Source: Actinoplanes palleronii
GTDB taxonomy: Bacteria > Actinomycetota > Actinomycetes > Mycobacteriales > Micromonosporaceae
Assembly: GCF_016862315.1 (NCBI RefSeq)
Contig: NZ_BOMS01000122.1
Coordinates: 36,222-100,221, forward strand
DNA length: 64,000 nt
Reading direction: 5' to 3'
Part shown: positions 33,121 to 41,832 of the stretch, piece after piece
Layout of the letters: each line of letters opens with the position of its first letter
Position numbering within the stretch: position 1 is the first letter of the stretch
Translations under genes and position numbers: made by a program
Notes under the pieces: generated by a model
The model's database searches: none
What the model was told of the DNA's origin: nothing
What the model saw: the letters and a program-made list of their open reading frames with translations, nothing else

Positions 33121-35742
33121 CTATCGGGCGATCTGGGCGAACCGGGCCGCGCCGTCCTCCAGGTCGGGATGCTCCACTGCCAGCGCCATCGCCACGATCC
33201 GGTCGAAGCCCAGGTTCGCGCCGTCGGCGTAGGCCGCGTCGAACGCGGCGTCACCGAGCGCGAGCCGCAACGCGGTCTGCTGCGCAGACCAGAAAGCGCC
33301 GAACGATTCGGTACGCCGGGCCCCGCGCGCCGCCTCCGCCCCGCCGAACAGCACGGTCGCGCTCGTCGGGTCCCCGCCCAGCGCGCACCGCACCGCGATG
33401 GCCGCCACCGCGTCGGCGGCCGCACCCCGGAACCCGTGCCGCAGCCTCGAACGCAGCGCCACCACCAGATGATCGTGCGCGGCCACCAGGTCACCGCGGC
33501 GCAGCGCGACCATGCCGAGCAGCCAGTCCACCGCCCGCCGGCCACGGTCCTCGGGACGGCCGGCCTCCAGCTGACGGGCCGCGCCGAGCAGCTCGGCCGC
33601 CTCGGTCAGCGCGTCCCGGCGCCAGAACAGCTCGGCCAGCGCCAGCACCGCGGGCAGCGCCTCGGTGGCCACCCCGGCCCGTTCGGCCTGGGCGATCACC
33701 GACCGGCAGGACCGCTCGGTGGCCTCGTCGGCGCGCTCGTCCAGCCGGACCCGTTTGCCGCCCAGCGCCCGCACCAGCAGAGCCGGGTCACTGGCCCGCC
33801 GGGCCGCCCGCTCGGCGCGGTGCAGGAAGTCGTCCCGCTCGTCCCGGTCGTCGGTCAGGTCGGCGTGGATCAGGTACGCCTGGGCCAGCTCGGCCGGGTC
33901 CGCGTCCGGGCCGAGCCGCTCGTAGAGCCGGGCCAGCAGGTTCCGGCCCTCGCCGGCGCCGCCGTGCTCACGCCACCACGGGTTCAGCGCGCCGGCCAGC
34001 CGCAGCCCGGAGCGCACGTCGCCACCCGCCGACGCCCAGCGCAGCGCGGTCTGCCACTCCGCGACGTACGGCCCCAGGTCGGTCAGCGACAGGGTCCGCA
34101 GCTGCCCGTCGGTGTCCACCGCGACGGTCGTCAGCGTCTCCAGCGACCAGGCCAGGTGCCGGTCCCGGACGACCTGCTCGTCACCGGCGGTCGCGAGCCG
34201 GCGCAGCGCGTACGCCCGCACCAGCCCGGACATCCGGTACCGCGGCCCCGGCACCACCTCGATCAGCGACTTGTCGGCCAGCTCGGAGAGCGCGCTGAGC
34301 GCCCCCTCGCCGCACCAGTCGACGGTGGCCAGGTCGACCGGCCCGGCGAAGACCGCGAGCCGGCGCAGCAGCTCGGCGGCCCGGCTGCCCAGGCTGCGGT
34401 ACGACCACTCCAGGTTGTTGCGCAGGCTGTCGTGCCGGCCCTCGCCGCAGGCGTCGTTGTCCAGCGCGCCGAGCGGGTCGTCCAGCCGCCGGGCCAGCAG
34501 GTCGGCCGGCATCAGCCGCAGCCGGCCGGCGGCCAGCTCGATGGCGAGCGGCGAGCCCTCCAGGCGCGCGGCCAGCTCGGCCAGCTGCTCGTCGTCCCCG
34601 CCGTCCCGCCCGCCACGCGCCGCCGCGGCCCGGTCCCGCAGCAGCGCGAACGCGTCGGCCGGCGCCATCGGCGGGATCCGCCACACGGTCTCCCCGGCCA
34701 GCCCGAGCGGGGCCCGCCCGGTGGCCAGCACGTCCAGCCGGCGGCAGCGGGCCAGCAGCCGGTGGGCCAGCACCGCGGTCAGCCCCGGCGCGGCGTCGCA
34801 GGTCTGCAGGATGACCAGCATCCGTCGTTCGGCGCACTCCTCGACCAGGGTCTCGATCGCCGGCCGCCCCGGTTCCGGCCGCAGGCCGAGGGCCGCGGCG
34901 AGGGCGGTGGGCAGGCCGCCTGCCGCGCTGACCGCATCGATCGACCAGACCCCACCGGGGTACGACTTGAGCATCTGCTCACCCGCCGCGAGACTGAGCC
35001 GGGTCTTGCCGGAGCCGCCCGGCCCCACCACGCTGACCAGCCGGTGGTGACTGACCAGCTCGGTCAGCTCGGCGATCTCGGCCTGCCGCCCGACGAACGA
35101 GCTGTGCTCGGCCGGCAGGTTGTGCCGGGGCGCCTCGGCGGTCCGCGGTCGCGGGAAGTCCCGTTCCAGGTCCGGCGCGAGCACCTGGTAGAGCTGCTCG
35201 TCGTCGTCGAAGCCGCGCAGCCGGAACGCGCCGAGGGCGAGCAGGTCCACGGTGGCCAGCGTCGCCGCCGCCACACCGCCGGCGGGCCCGGCCGAGGCGT
35301 ACGTGGCGGTCACCGCCAGCGCGGTCGCCGCCGAGCAGAGCACCTGGCCGCCGTGTGCCGCGGCGGACACCCGGGCCGCCCGGTGCACCTCGGCGCTGGC
35401 GTACTCGGTGCCGATCGGGGTGGCCCGGCCGGTGTGCAGTCCCATCCGGACCTTCGGGACGGCGTCGGCGCGCGGCCAGTCGTGCGAGGCGAGCCTCCGC
35501 TGGGCCTCCACACAGGCGGCCACGGCGGCGTCGGCGTCGGCGAACGCCACGAAAAAGGAGTCACCCTCGGTGAGGAGTTCGACACCACCGAAGTCACTCA
35601 GCGCAGCACGTAACACTGAGCGATGTGCGTTCAGCACATCGCGATAGGTGTCACCGAGCATCCGGGCCAGTCGTGTTGAGCCCTCTATGTCAGTGAACAT
35701 AAAGGTCACGAGGCCACTGGGTAGCTCGAGCCGTCTCGACAC
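33121..35742 (-). CDS. Class III cyclase-homology domain fused to an NTPase, putative regulator
   Basis: An 873-aa protein. Residues 8-175 are a class III nucleotidyl-cyclase domain (TFMFTDIEGSTRLARMLG and LLTEGDSFFVAFADADAA with both metal Asp). The transition-state region reads EVHRAARVSAAAHGGQ, with His where Asn is usual. About 230-520 is an AP/STAND-type ATPase (Walker A VVGPGGSGKTRLS; LATGRAPLGLAGETVWRIPPM), then about 300 residues of helical repeats. GTG 35742 has GGAGG 7 nt upstream; the frame extends to 35892 without one. It has no HTH domain. cAMP synthesis is possible but not assured. Confidence 0.85.
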   Translation of the reverse strand: MSRRLELPSGLVTFMFTDIEGSTRLARMLGDTYRDVLNAHRSVLRAALSDFGGVELLTEGDSFFVAFADADAAVAACVEAQRRLASHDWPRADAVPKVRMGLHTGRATPIGTEYASAEVHRAARVSAAAHGGQVLCSAATALAVTATYASAGPAGGVAAATLATVDLLALGAFRLRGFDDDEQLYQVLAPDLERDFPRPRTAEAPRHNLPAEHSSFVGRQAEIAELTELVSHHRLVSVVGPGGSGKTRLSLAAGEQMLKSYPGGVWSIDAVSAAGGLPTALAAALGLRPEPGRPAIETLVEECAERRMLVILQTCDAAPGLTAVLAHRLLARCRRLDVLATGRAPLGLAGETVWRIPPMAPADAFALLRDRAAAARGGRDGGDDEQLAELAARLEGSPLAIELAAGRLRLMPADLLARRLDDPLGALDNDACGEGRHDSLRNNLEWSYRSLGSRAAELLRRLAVFAGPVDLATVDWCGEGALSALSELADKSLIEVVPGPRYRMSGLVRAYALRRLATAGDEQVVRDRHLAWSLETLTTVAVDTDGQLRTLSLTDLGPYVAEWQTALRWASAGGDVRSGLRLAGALNPWWREHGGAGEGRNLLARLYERLGPDADPAELAQAYLIHADLTDDRDERDDFLHRAERAARRASDPALLVRALGGKRVRLDERADEATERSCRSVIAQAERAGVATEALPAVLALAELFWRRDALTEAAELLGAARQLEAGRPEDRGRRAVDWLLGMVALRRGDLVAAHDHLVVALRSRLRHGFRGAAADAVAAIAVRCALGGDPTSATVLFGGAEAARGARRTESFGAFWSAQQTALRLALGDAAFDAAYADGANLGFDRIVAMALAVEHPDLEDGAARFAQIAR

Positions 35743-36223
35743 GGTGGAACCTCCGCCCCTTTCGAGAAGTCGCGACTCATGGTGCCGTACCGCAGAGTCA
35801 CCGCCCATCGTAGAAACGGACGGTAACCATCTGCCCGCCATGGCCGACCCCTTACGGAGGACATCACCGAAGAGTGGGATCGACATCGGCATACGGGACT
35901 ACGCGTGTCGTAACGAAAGAGATCGAACGCGGAAACGAGGCGGGCGGGCAAAACCGCCGGACTGTCCGGGTGTACCCGTACGTGGTGTCCCACCCCCTGG
36001 GAAGTCGGCCCTGAGCTGGGCGGATTTGCCTGCAACGGGTGGAGGGCCAGGCACTGAGGGTGAGAATGGACAGGTGGTTGGCCACCAATGTCGACGCACG
36101 ACCGGATCGCGCATTTTTGCGTAAGGAGTGGCGCAGATCACTTCTTCGCGAGGCCCGTTCGGGGTCAGCCGAGCGCCCCCACGGCCCGGACGACCCCGTT
36201 CGAACCGGGGAACGGCGGCCGGG
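35743..36223. other. 481-bp intergenic region without a clear gene
   Basis: Upstream of the cyclase-ATPase gene and downstream of the second FmdB gene, both leftward. Only the cyclase ribosome-binding site (GGAGG at about 35749-35753) is recognisable. Somewhat lower GC around 35880-35930 and 36100-36130 may mark the promoter. The open frames covering it have no family resemblance. Confidence 0.4.
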
Positions 36224-36436
36224 TCAGCAGCCGCAGCCGCCGCCGCAGCACCCTCCTCCGCCGCCGGACGGCGCCGGAGCGGATCCACCGCGGCCGGTGA
36301 CAGCGACTGTGGACAGCAGCTTGACGGTGTCGTCGTGGCCCTGCGGGCAGGCGGCCGGAGCGGCGGCCTCCCGCATCGGGCGGCTGACCTCGAAGGTGGC
36401 TCCGCAAGCGCGGCAGCGGTAGTCATAGCGCGGCAT
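36224..36436 (-). CDS. FmdB-family zinc-ribbon protein
   Basis: A 70-aa protein with MPRYDYRCRACGATFEVSRP, the FmdB start with the first CxxC. The second metal pair is incomplete: a single Cys in AACPQGHDD where a CPxC is usual, with His nearby. The tail is Gly-rich and ends in a CCGGGCGC cluster that could bind metal. Function unknown. Divergent from the transglycosylase-like gene. Confidence 0.8.
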   Translation of the reverse strand: MPRYDYRCRACGATFEVSRPMREAAAPAACPQGHDDTVKLLSTVAVTGRGGSAPAPSGGGGGCCGGGCGC

Positions 36437-36502
36437 CGGACCAGCGTAGGGCCCCTTTGCCCAGCGCGCTCCGGCGACCTACCTAGCGGGCTCGCCGCCC
36501 GG

Positions 36503-36508
36503 TAGGGT
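36503..36508 (+). promoter_or_regulatory. -10 box of a leaderless promoter
   Basis: TAGGGT ends 7 nt before GTG 36516. Confidence 0.45.
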
Positions 36509-36515
36509 CGAGCCC

Positions 36516-37916
36516 GTGGCGGAGGAGCGGAAGATCCCAGCAGGGCGGCCGGAGTTGCGTGCGGCGGCGCCGCATCAGGGTGGCCCGCTGGGCAGTTCCG
36601 GTGCGGCCCCGGTCGAGGGTTCCGTGCCGGACAAGTCCGTCGCGCCGGACAAAACCGTTTCATCGGCCTCGCCGGCCTCGCCGGGCGCCGCCGAAGGTAA
36701 GGCCCTCGCCGCTGAGGGTAAGGCCCCCACCGGCGGCGCGGCCGCCGCCCCTGAGGGCAAGGCCTCCACCGAGGGCACGGCGGACGGCAAGCCAGCTGAC
36801 GAGAAGGCCACAACGGACAAGCCCGCTGACTCGGCTGCGCCCGCGACCGCCAAGGCCGAGCCCGCGACCGCGCCCGCCAAGACTGCCCCTCTGCTCGTGC
36901 CCGCCAAGACCGCGACGCCGAATGTGCCGGCCAAGAAGAGCCTGGTCCGGCGCTCGCTGACCCTCGCCGGCCGGGGCGGCCGCGGTGTGCTGGCCTGGTC
37001 GAAACGACCCAGCGGCCGGGTGATCCTGCCCAGCGTCGTGGTCGTCATCCTGGTCGGGCTCGGCGGCGCCGCGGGCGTCTACCTGGTCCCCCGCGCCCTG
37101 GAGGCCGCACCCACCCTGAGCGCCACCCCCACCTTCGGCGCCGGCGCGGCCGCTCCCGCCCCGTCCGCGAGCGACCCGTACGCGTTCCCGGCCGGCGGCT
37201 TCCCCACCGGGTTTCCGACCGGCTTCCCGACCGGCCCGGTGGCCACCGGCGCGGCCCCGGGCTACACGGTTCCACCGGCCACCGTGCCCGGTGGCGTGTT
37301 CCCGACCGCCACCGGCGGCGTGAGCGTGACCCGCCCGGCCGAGGCCCTCGCCTCCTGGGCGCAGGCGGCCGGCACCAAGGTGGGCATCCCGGTGGTCGCG
37401 GTCCAGGCGTACGGGTACGCCGAGCTGGTGACCGCGCAGACCGTCCCGACCTGCCACCTGAACTGGACCACGCTCGCCGCGATCGGCAAGGTGGCCTCCG
37501 GGCACGGCAGCGCGAACGGCGCGGTCCTCGGCGTCGACGGGCTGGTCCAGCCGGCCATCTACGGCCTGCCGCTGGACGGCCAGGGCGGCCGGATGCTGGT
37601 CAAGGACACCGACCAGGGACTGCTCGACCAGGACGCCACCTACGACCGCGAGGTCGGCCCGATGAAACTGATCCCGAGCGCCTGGCAGGCGAACGCGGTG
37701 GACGCCGACCGGAACGGCACCCCGGAGATCAACGACATCGACGACGCCGCGCTGGCCGCCGCCACCGCGCTCTGCAAGGACGCCAAGGGCAGCGTCCGTG
37801 ACCTGTCCCGGGCCGACTCCTGGTGGGACGCGGTGCTGAGCTACAGCGCGCTCCGCACGTCGGCGCAGAAGGTCTTCGAGGCCGCCAACGACTACGGCGC
37901 CCGCAGCCGCGCCTGA
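36516..37916 (+). CDS. Lytic-transglycosylase-like membrane protein lacking the catalytic Glu
   Basis: A 466-aa protein. Residues 1-145 are low-complexity Ala/Lys/Pro/Asp repeats. One membrane helix (about 169-191) is followed by a Pro/Thr/Gly linker and, from about 272, an MltB/SLT2-type muramidase domain: GYAELVTAQTVPTCHLNWTTLAAIGKVASGHG, then REVGPMKLIPSAWQANAVDADRNG and DIDDAALAAATALC. Active members have IGxxESxHG; here Glu is Ala327 (codon GCC at 37494). It may bind peptidoglycan without cutting it. The domain is on the outer side of the membrane. Confidence 0.85.
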   Translation: MAEERKIPAGRPELRAAAPHQGGPLGSSGAAPVEGSVPDKSVAPDKTVSSASPASPGAAEGKALAAEGKAPTGGAAAAPEGKASTEGTADGKPADEKATTDKPADSAAPATAKAEPATAPAKTAPLLVPAKTATPNVPAKKSLVRRSLTLAGRGGRGVLAWSKRPSGRVILPSVVVVILVGLGGAAGVYLVPRALEAAPTLSATPTFGAGAAAPAPSASDPYAFPAGGFPTGFPTGFPTGPVATGAAPGYTVPPATVPGGVFPTATGGVSVTRPAEALASWAQAAGTKVGIPVVAVQAYGYAELVTAQTVPTCHLNWTTLAAIGKVASGHGSANGAVLGVDGLVQPAIYGLPLDGQGGRMLVKDTDQGLLDQDATYDREVGPMKLIPSAWQANAVDADRNGTPEINDIDDAALAAATALCKDAKGSVRDLSRADSWWDAVLSYSALRTSAQKVFEAANDYGARSRA

Positions 37917-38023
37917 TCCGTACCGGCCGAAACCGCCCAGCAGCCGCGACGCTCGGTGAGTGTGTGCGTACTTTTGCGTGGTCAGCACTTCCCTGAAGGT
38001 CCGTTAAACGGCACGATGTACGA

Positions 38024-39040
38024 GTGAGGGTGCGCGAATGGGATCCCCGCTCCGCGTCCGCGGCTGAGATCCACTCCTTGGTGGAGACGGTCAACGCGGT
38101 GCTGGCGGCTGATCTCCCCGACGATCCACCCTGGCGCGACGTCCAGGTCCGGGACTATCTCGCCGAGACGATGCCGGGTGAACGCCGGATCTGCTGGGTC
38201 GCCGAGGACGATCGGCTCCCGGACGGGGAGAGCCAGATCTACGCCCTGGTCAGCATCCTGCTGCTGGGCGACATCGGCGTGCTCGAGATACTCGTCGAGC
38301 CGCACCTGCGCCGCCGGGGACTCGGCCGCGAGCTGCTCGCCGTCGCCGCGCGCCGGGCGTACCTCGAAGGGTTTTCCTCGATCGGTGTGGAAGCGATCGG
38401 CGGCACCCCCGCCATCGGGTTCTACGAGGCGCTCGGCTTCGAGCGGGAGTATGTGGAGACCCGCAGTGTCCTGAGTCTGGACACCGTCGACTGGGCGTCG
38501 CTGACCACGATGGCCGGCGGGATCAGCAGCGGCTACCGGGTGGAGTACCACCCGGGCGGCCCGCCCGCCGCGCTCCTGGAGGCCTACGCCCATGCCAAGG
38601 CGCAGGCGCAGACCGACGACGACGATCTCGAGCTGACGCCACGCTCCTCCGACCCGGAACGCCTCCGGGAGTCGCTGGAGACGCTGCACCGGCGTGGCCT
38701 GAAGCCGTACATCGTGCTGGCCATCCACGAGGCGACCGGCGCCGTCGCCGGGCTGACCGAGGTGGTCGTCCCGGCGCAGCATCCGGAACGCGCCGATCAG
38801 TACGACACGATCGTCGTCCGCGAGCACCGCGGCTACGGCATCGACCGGGCGATCAAGGCCCGGATGCTGTTCGAGCTGCGTGGCGCCGAGCCCGGCCTGG
38901 GCCAGGTGCAGACGTGGAACGCGCAGCACAACGAGTCGATGCTGAAGGTCAACGCCGAGCTGGGCTACCAGTCCGACCGCGACTGGTTCGAATACATCGC
39001 CGACGTCGGCCAACTGGTCCAGCGGCTCGCCCCCAGCTAG
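38024..39040 (+). CDS. Double GNAT-domain N-acetyltransferase
   Basis: A 338-aa protein of two GNAT folds, like mycothiol synthase in layout. Domain 1 (about 1-155) has IGVLEILVEPHLRRRGLGRELLAVAARRA, the acetyl-CoA loop RRxGxG, and IGFYEALGFERE. Domain 2 (about 165-335) has VVVPAQHPERADQYDTIVVREHRGYGIDRAIKARML and NESMLKVNAELGYQ. The substrate is unknown; it is not clearly MshD. GTG start at 38024 without a strong ribosome-binding site. Confidence 0.85.
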   Translation: MRVREWDPRSASAAEIHSLVETVNAVLAADLPDDPPWRDVQVRDYLAETMPGERRICWVAEDDRLPDGESQIYALVSILLLGDIGVLEILVEPHLRRRGLGRELLAVAARRAYLEGFSSIGVEAIGGTPAIGFYEALGFEREYVETRSVLSLDTVDWASLTTMAGGISSGYRVEYHPGGPPAALLEAYAHAKAQAQTDDDDLELTPRSSDPERLRESLETLHRRGLKPYIVLAIHEATGAVAGLTEVVVPAQHPERADQYDTIVVREHRGYGIDRAIKARMLFELRGAEPGLGQVQTWNAQHNESMLKVNAELGYQSDRDWFEYIADVGQLVQRLAPS

Positions 39041-39072
39041 CTGGCTGGCTGTGCTAATTGGCTGTGCCAGCT

Positions 39073-39193
39073 GGCTCCGCTTCGCTCCGCGGCAAAACGC
39101 CTTTTAAGCCGATGAGATGGCAGCTGATTTTCCGCCGCCCGCAAACCCCGCGGGCGTCGAAAAATCAGCTGCCATCTCATCGGCGGCGTTTTG
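39073..39193. repeat. Intergenic repeat family 2, full hairpin copy
   Basis: It begins with GGCTCCGCTTCGCTCCGC (as at 20003). A left arm (39093-39131, CAAAACGCC ... GCCGATGAGATGGCAGCTGA) pairs with a right arm (39160-39193). Inside the loop a second stem CGCCCGC/GCGGGCG forms. It lies between convergent GNAT and hemB genes and could act as a bidirectional terminator. Confidence 0.85.
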
Positions 39194-39198
39194 CGAAT

Positions 39199-40188
39199 TT
39201 AGTAGCGGGTGCGGAGGAGATGGGCGGCCTCGAGGGCCCAGTAGGTGAGGGTGATCTGGGCGCCGGCTCGTTTGATCGAGGTGAGTGACTCCAGGATGGC
39301 CCGCTCGCGGTCGATCCAGCCGTTCGCGGCGGCCGCCTCGATCATCGAGTACTCGCCGGAGACCTGGTAGGCGGCGACCGGGACGGTCACCCGGTCGCGG
39401 ACCGCGGCGATCACGTCCAGGTACGGCAGGGCCGGCTTGACCATCACCATGTCCGCGCCCTCGGCCACGTCCAGGTCCACCTCGCGCAGCGCCTCCCGCA
39501 GGTTCGGCGGGTCCTGCTGGTACTGCCGGCGGTCACCCTGCAGCGTCGACTCGACGGCCTCGCGGAACGGGCCGTAGAACGCGCCCGCGTACTTCACCGC
39601 GTAGGCGAGCACCCCGACGTCCTGATGCCCCGCCCGGTCGAGGGCCTTGCGGATCACGCCGATCTGGCCGTCCATCATCCCGGACGGGCCGACCACGTGC
39701 GCCCCGGCCACGGCCTGGGCCACCGCCATCTCGGCGTACACCTGCAGGGTCGCGTCGTTGTCCACCGAGCCGTCCGGGGCCAGCACGCCGCAGTGCCCGT
39801 GCGAGGTGAACTCGTCGAGGCAGAGGTCGCCCATCACCACCGTCGCGTCGCCGACCTCGGCGATCACGTCCCGCAGGCCGACGTTGAGGATGCCGTCCGG
39901 GTCGAGGCCGGCCGAGCCGGTCTCGTCCTTGTTGGCGTCCTCCGGCACACCGAAGAGCATCAGGCCGCCGATACCGGCGCTGACCGCCTCGTGCGCGACC
40001 TTGCGGAGTGATTCACGGCTGTGCTGCACCACGCCGGGCATCGAGCCGATCGGGCGCGGCTCGGTCAGCCCTTCCTTGACGAAGAGCGGCAGGATCAGCT
40101 CGGCCGGCGAGAGGCGGGTCTCCTCGACCAGCCGGCGGATGGCCGGGGTGCGCCGCAGCCGGCGCGGGCGGATGTCGGGGAAAGACAT
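39199..40188 (-). CDS. hemB: Porphobilinogen synthase (delta-aminolevulinic acid dehydratase)
   Basis: A 329-aa enzyme that joins two 5-aminolevulinates to porphobilinogen, the second step of tetrapyrrole synthesis. Both Schiff-base lysines are visible (VLAYAVKYAGAFYGPFREAV and ADMVMVKPALPYLD). The metal loop reads DLCLDEFTSHGHCG: Cys123 and Cys133 with Asp125 in place of the middle Cys of zinc enzymes. It is the last heme gene in the leftward cluster, separated from hemD by a terminator, so it has its own promoter or depends on read-through. Confidence 0.95.
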   Translation of the reverse strand: MSFPDIRPRRLRRTPAIRRLVEETRLSPAELILPLFVKEGLTEPRPIGSMPGVVQHSRESLRKVAHEAVSAGIGGLMLFGVPEDANKDETGSAGLDPDGILNVGLRDVIAEVGDATVVMGDLCLDEFTSHGHCGVLAPDGSVDNDATLQVYAEMAVAQAVAGAHVVGPSGMMDGQIGVIRKALDRAGHQDVGVLAYAVKYAGAFYGPFREAVESTLQGDRRQYQQDPPNLREALREVDLDVAEGADMVMVKPALPYLDVIAAVRDRVTVPVAAYQVSGEYSMIEAAAANGWIDRERAILESLTSIKRAGAQITLTYWALEAAHLLRTRY

Positions 40189-40209
40189 CGGGTGCTCCTC
40201 AACGGAAAA

Positions 40210-40237
40210 CGCGCCGGGGGAGGAAACCCCCGGCGCG
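40210..40237 (-). terminator. Terminator at the end of the rex-hemACD operon
   Basis: An 11-bp perfect stem (CGCGCCGGGGG/CCCCCGGCGCG) with a 6-nt loop; on the minus strand it is followed by GTTTTCCGTT. It sits 8 nt after the hemD stop and 22 nt before hemB. Confidence 0.85.
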
Positions 40238-40245
40238 CAGTCGGA

Positions 40246-41832
40246 TCAGCGGAAACGAAGAGCCGTGGGGCCCTGCACCTTGGAGCCACGACGCTGCTTG
40301 GCGGGCATCGCCGCCAGCTTCTCGCGCAGTTCCAGGGCGTACTCGGCGAGCGCCTCGACCAGGTCCGGCACCGAGGCGTCCTGCGGCTGGGTGTCCACCC
40401 GCAGACCGAACTCGATCGCGGTCTCCGCGGTCTTCGGGCCGATCACCGCGACGACCGTGCGGGCGTGCGGCTTGCCGGCGATGCCGACCAGGTTGCGAAC
40501 GGTCGAGGACGAGGTGAAGAGCACCGCGTCGAAGCCACCCGACTTGATCGCGTCACGGATCTCGGCCGGCGGCGGCGCGGCCCGCACCGTCCGGTACGCG
40601 GTCACGTCGTCCACCTCCCAGCCCCGCTCGATCAGGCCGGCCGCGAGGGTCTCGGTGGCGATGTCGGCGCGCGGCAGCAGCACCCGGCCGACCGGGTCGA
40701 GGATCTCGTCGTGCGGCGAGAACTCGGCCAGCAGGCCCTCGCTGGACTGCTCGCCGGCCGGGATCAGCTCGGGCTGGATACCGAACGCGCGGACCGCCTC
40801 GGCGGTGGCCTCACCGATGCAGGCGATCTTCACGCCACCGAAGTGGCGAGCGTCCAGGCCGTGCTCGGCGAACTTCTCCCAGACTGCGCGAACCGCGTTC
40901 ACCGAGGTGAAGACGACCCAGGCGTACCGGCCGTCGACGAGGCCCTTGACCGCGCGCTCCATCTGCGCCGGGGTGCGCGGCGGCTCGACCGCGATGGTCG
41001 GCACCTCACACGGGATGGCGCCGTAGGCCCGCAGCCGCGCGCTCATCGCACCGGCCTGCTCCTTGGTCCGCGGGACCAGCACCTTCCAGCCGTACAGCGG
41101 GCGGTTCTCCCACCAGCTCAGGGCGTCGCGCTCGCCGACCTCGGCGCCGACGGTCAGCACCACCCGGCCGGTGAAGCCGAGCGCCGCCGCGACGAAGCTG
41201 TCCACCGTCGAGGTCGTCGTGTACTGGGTCTCCCCGGTGCCGTCGCCGGTCACGCCGACCGGCACGCCCGGCTCGACACCTGCCGCGAGCAGCCCGTCCC
41301 GGACCGCGGCGAGGTCACCGGCGTCCACCGCGACCGCGAACGAGCCCTTCTGGGCCGCACCGGCCAGCGCGTCGAAGTCCAGGGTGGTGACGTCGTCGAC
41401 GTCGGCGGCGATCCGGACGCCGGGCAGCGGCACACCCGCGTACGCGGCCACGCCCTCGGCCTGCCCGATACCCGGGATCACCTCGAAGTGCACGGCGGTC
41501 CGGGCGACCGCCTGCACCTCCTTGACCACCGAGTCGTGGCCGAACGGGTCGCCGGCCACGAGGTGGACGGCGGCCAGGCCGGACTTGGCCGCGGAGAGCA
41601 GCACCTTGGCGACGTCGCCGGGGGCGCCCTCGGCCGGGCTGAACTGTGCGTCCTCTTTCGCGTCCGCGCGTACCGCGGCCAGCAGCGACTCGGGGACGCC
41701 GCGGTCGTAGACCACCTGGTCGGCATCGGTCAGCGCGCTGTAGGCGCGGCGGGTCAGCAGCTCCGGGTCGCCGGGTCCGGCGCCGATGAACGCGATGCGT
41801 CCGGCTGGCTTGCGGGCGGTGCGGGTGGTCAT
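40246..41832 (-). CDS. hemD: Uroporphyrinogen-III synthase with N-terminal C-methyltransferase-like domain
   Basis: A 528-aa fusion. Residues 12-240 resemble SUMT/CobA (IAFIGAGPGDPELLTRRAYSAL, VHLVAGDPFGHDSVVKEV, EVIPGIGQAEGVAAYAGVPLPG) but several signature residues differ, for example GGDPFxxGRxxEE is not kept. Residues about 260-515 are uroporphyrinogen-III synthase (VLVPRTKEQAGAMSARLRAYGA, VVFTSVNAVRAVWE, VLFTSSSTVRNLVGIAG), which closes hydroxymethylbilane. The HemD role is secure; methylation of uroporphyrinogen III is less so. ATG 41832 overlaps the hemC stop. Confidence 0.93.
   Translation of the reverse strand: MTTRTARKPAGRIAFIGAGPGDPELLTRRAYSALTDADQVVYDRGVPESLLAAVRADAKEDAQFSPAEGAPGDVAKVLLSAAKSGLAAVHLVAGDPFGHDSVVKEVQAVARTAVHFEVIPGIGQAEGVAAYAGVPLPGVRIAADVDDVTTLDFDALAGAAQKGSFAVAVDAGDLAAVRDGLLAAGVEPGVPVGVTGDGTGETQYTTTSTVDSFVAAALGFTGRVVLTVGAEVGERDALSWWENRPLYGWKVLVPRTKEQAGAMSARLRAYGAIPCEVPTIAVEPPRTPAQMERAVKGLVDGRYAWVVFTSVNAVRAVWEKFAEHGLDARHFGGVKIACIGEATAEAVRAFGIQPELIPAGEQSSEGLLAEFSPHDEILDPVGRVLLPRADIATETLAAGLIERGWEVDDVTAYRTVRAAPPPAEIRDAIKSGGFDAVLFTSSSTVRNLVGIAGKPHARTVVAVIGPKTAETAIEFGLRVDTQPQDASVPDLVEALAEYALELREKLAAMPAKQRRGSKVQGPTALRFR

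Noticed and set aside
33004..35613. 869-codon open frame opposite the cyclase-ATPase gene
   Set aside because: Same artefact of GC bias; the minus-strand gene has clear domains.
35899..36813. 304-codon minus-strand frame over the gap upstream of the cyclase gene
   Set aside because: It overlaps the second FmdB gene in another frame and the start of the transglycosylase-like gene; Pro/Arg-rich with no domain.
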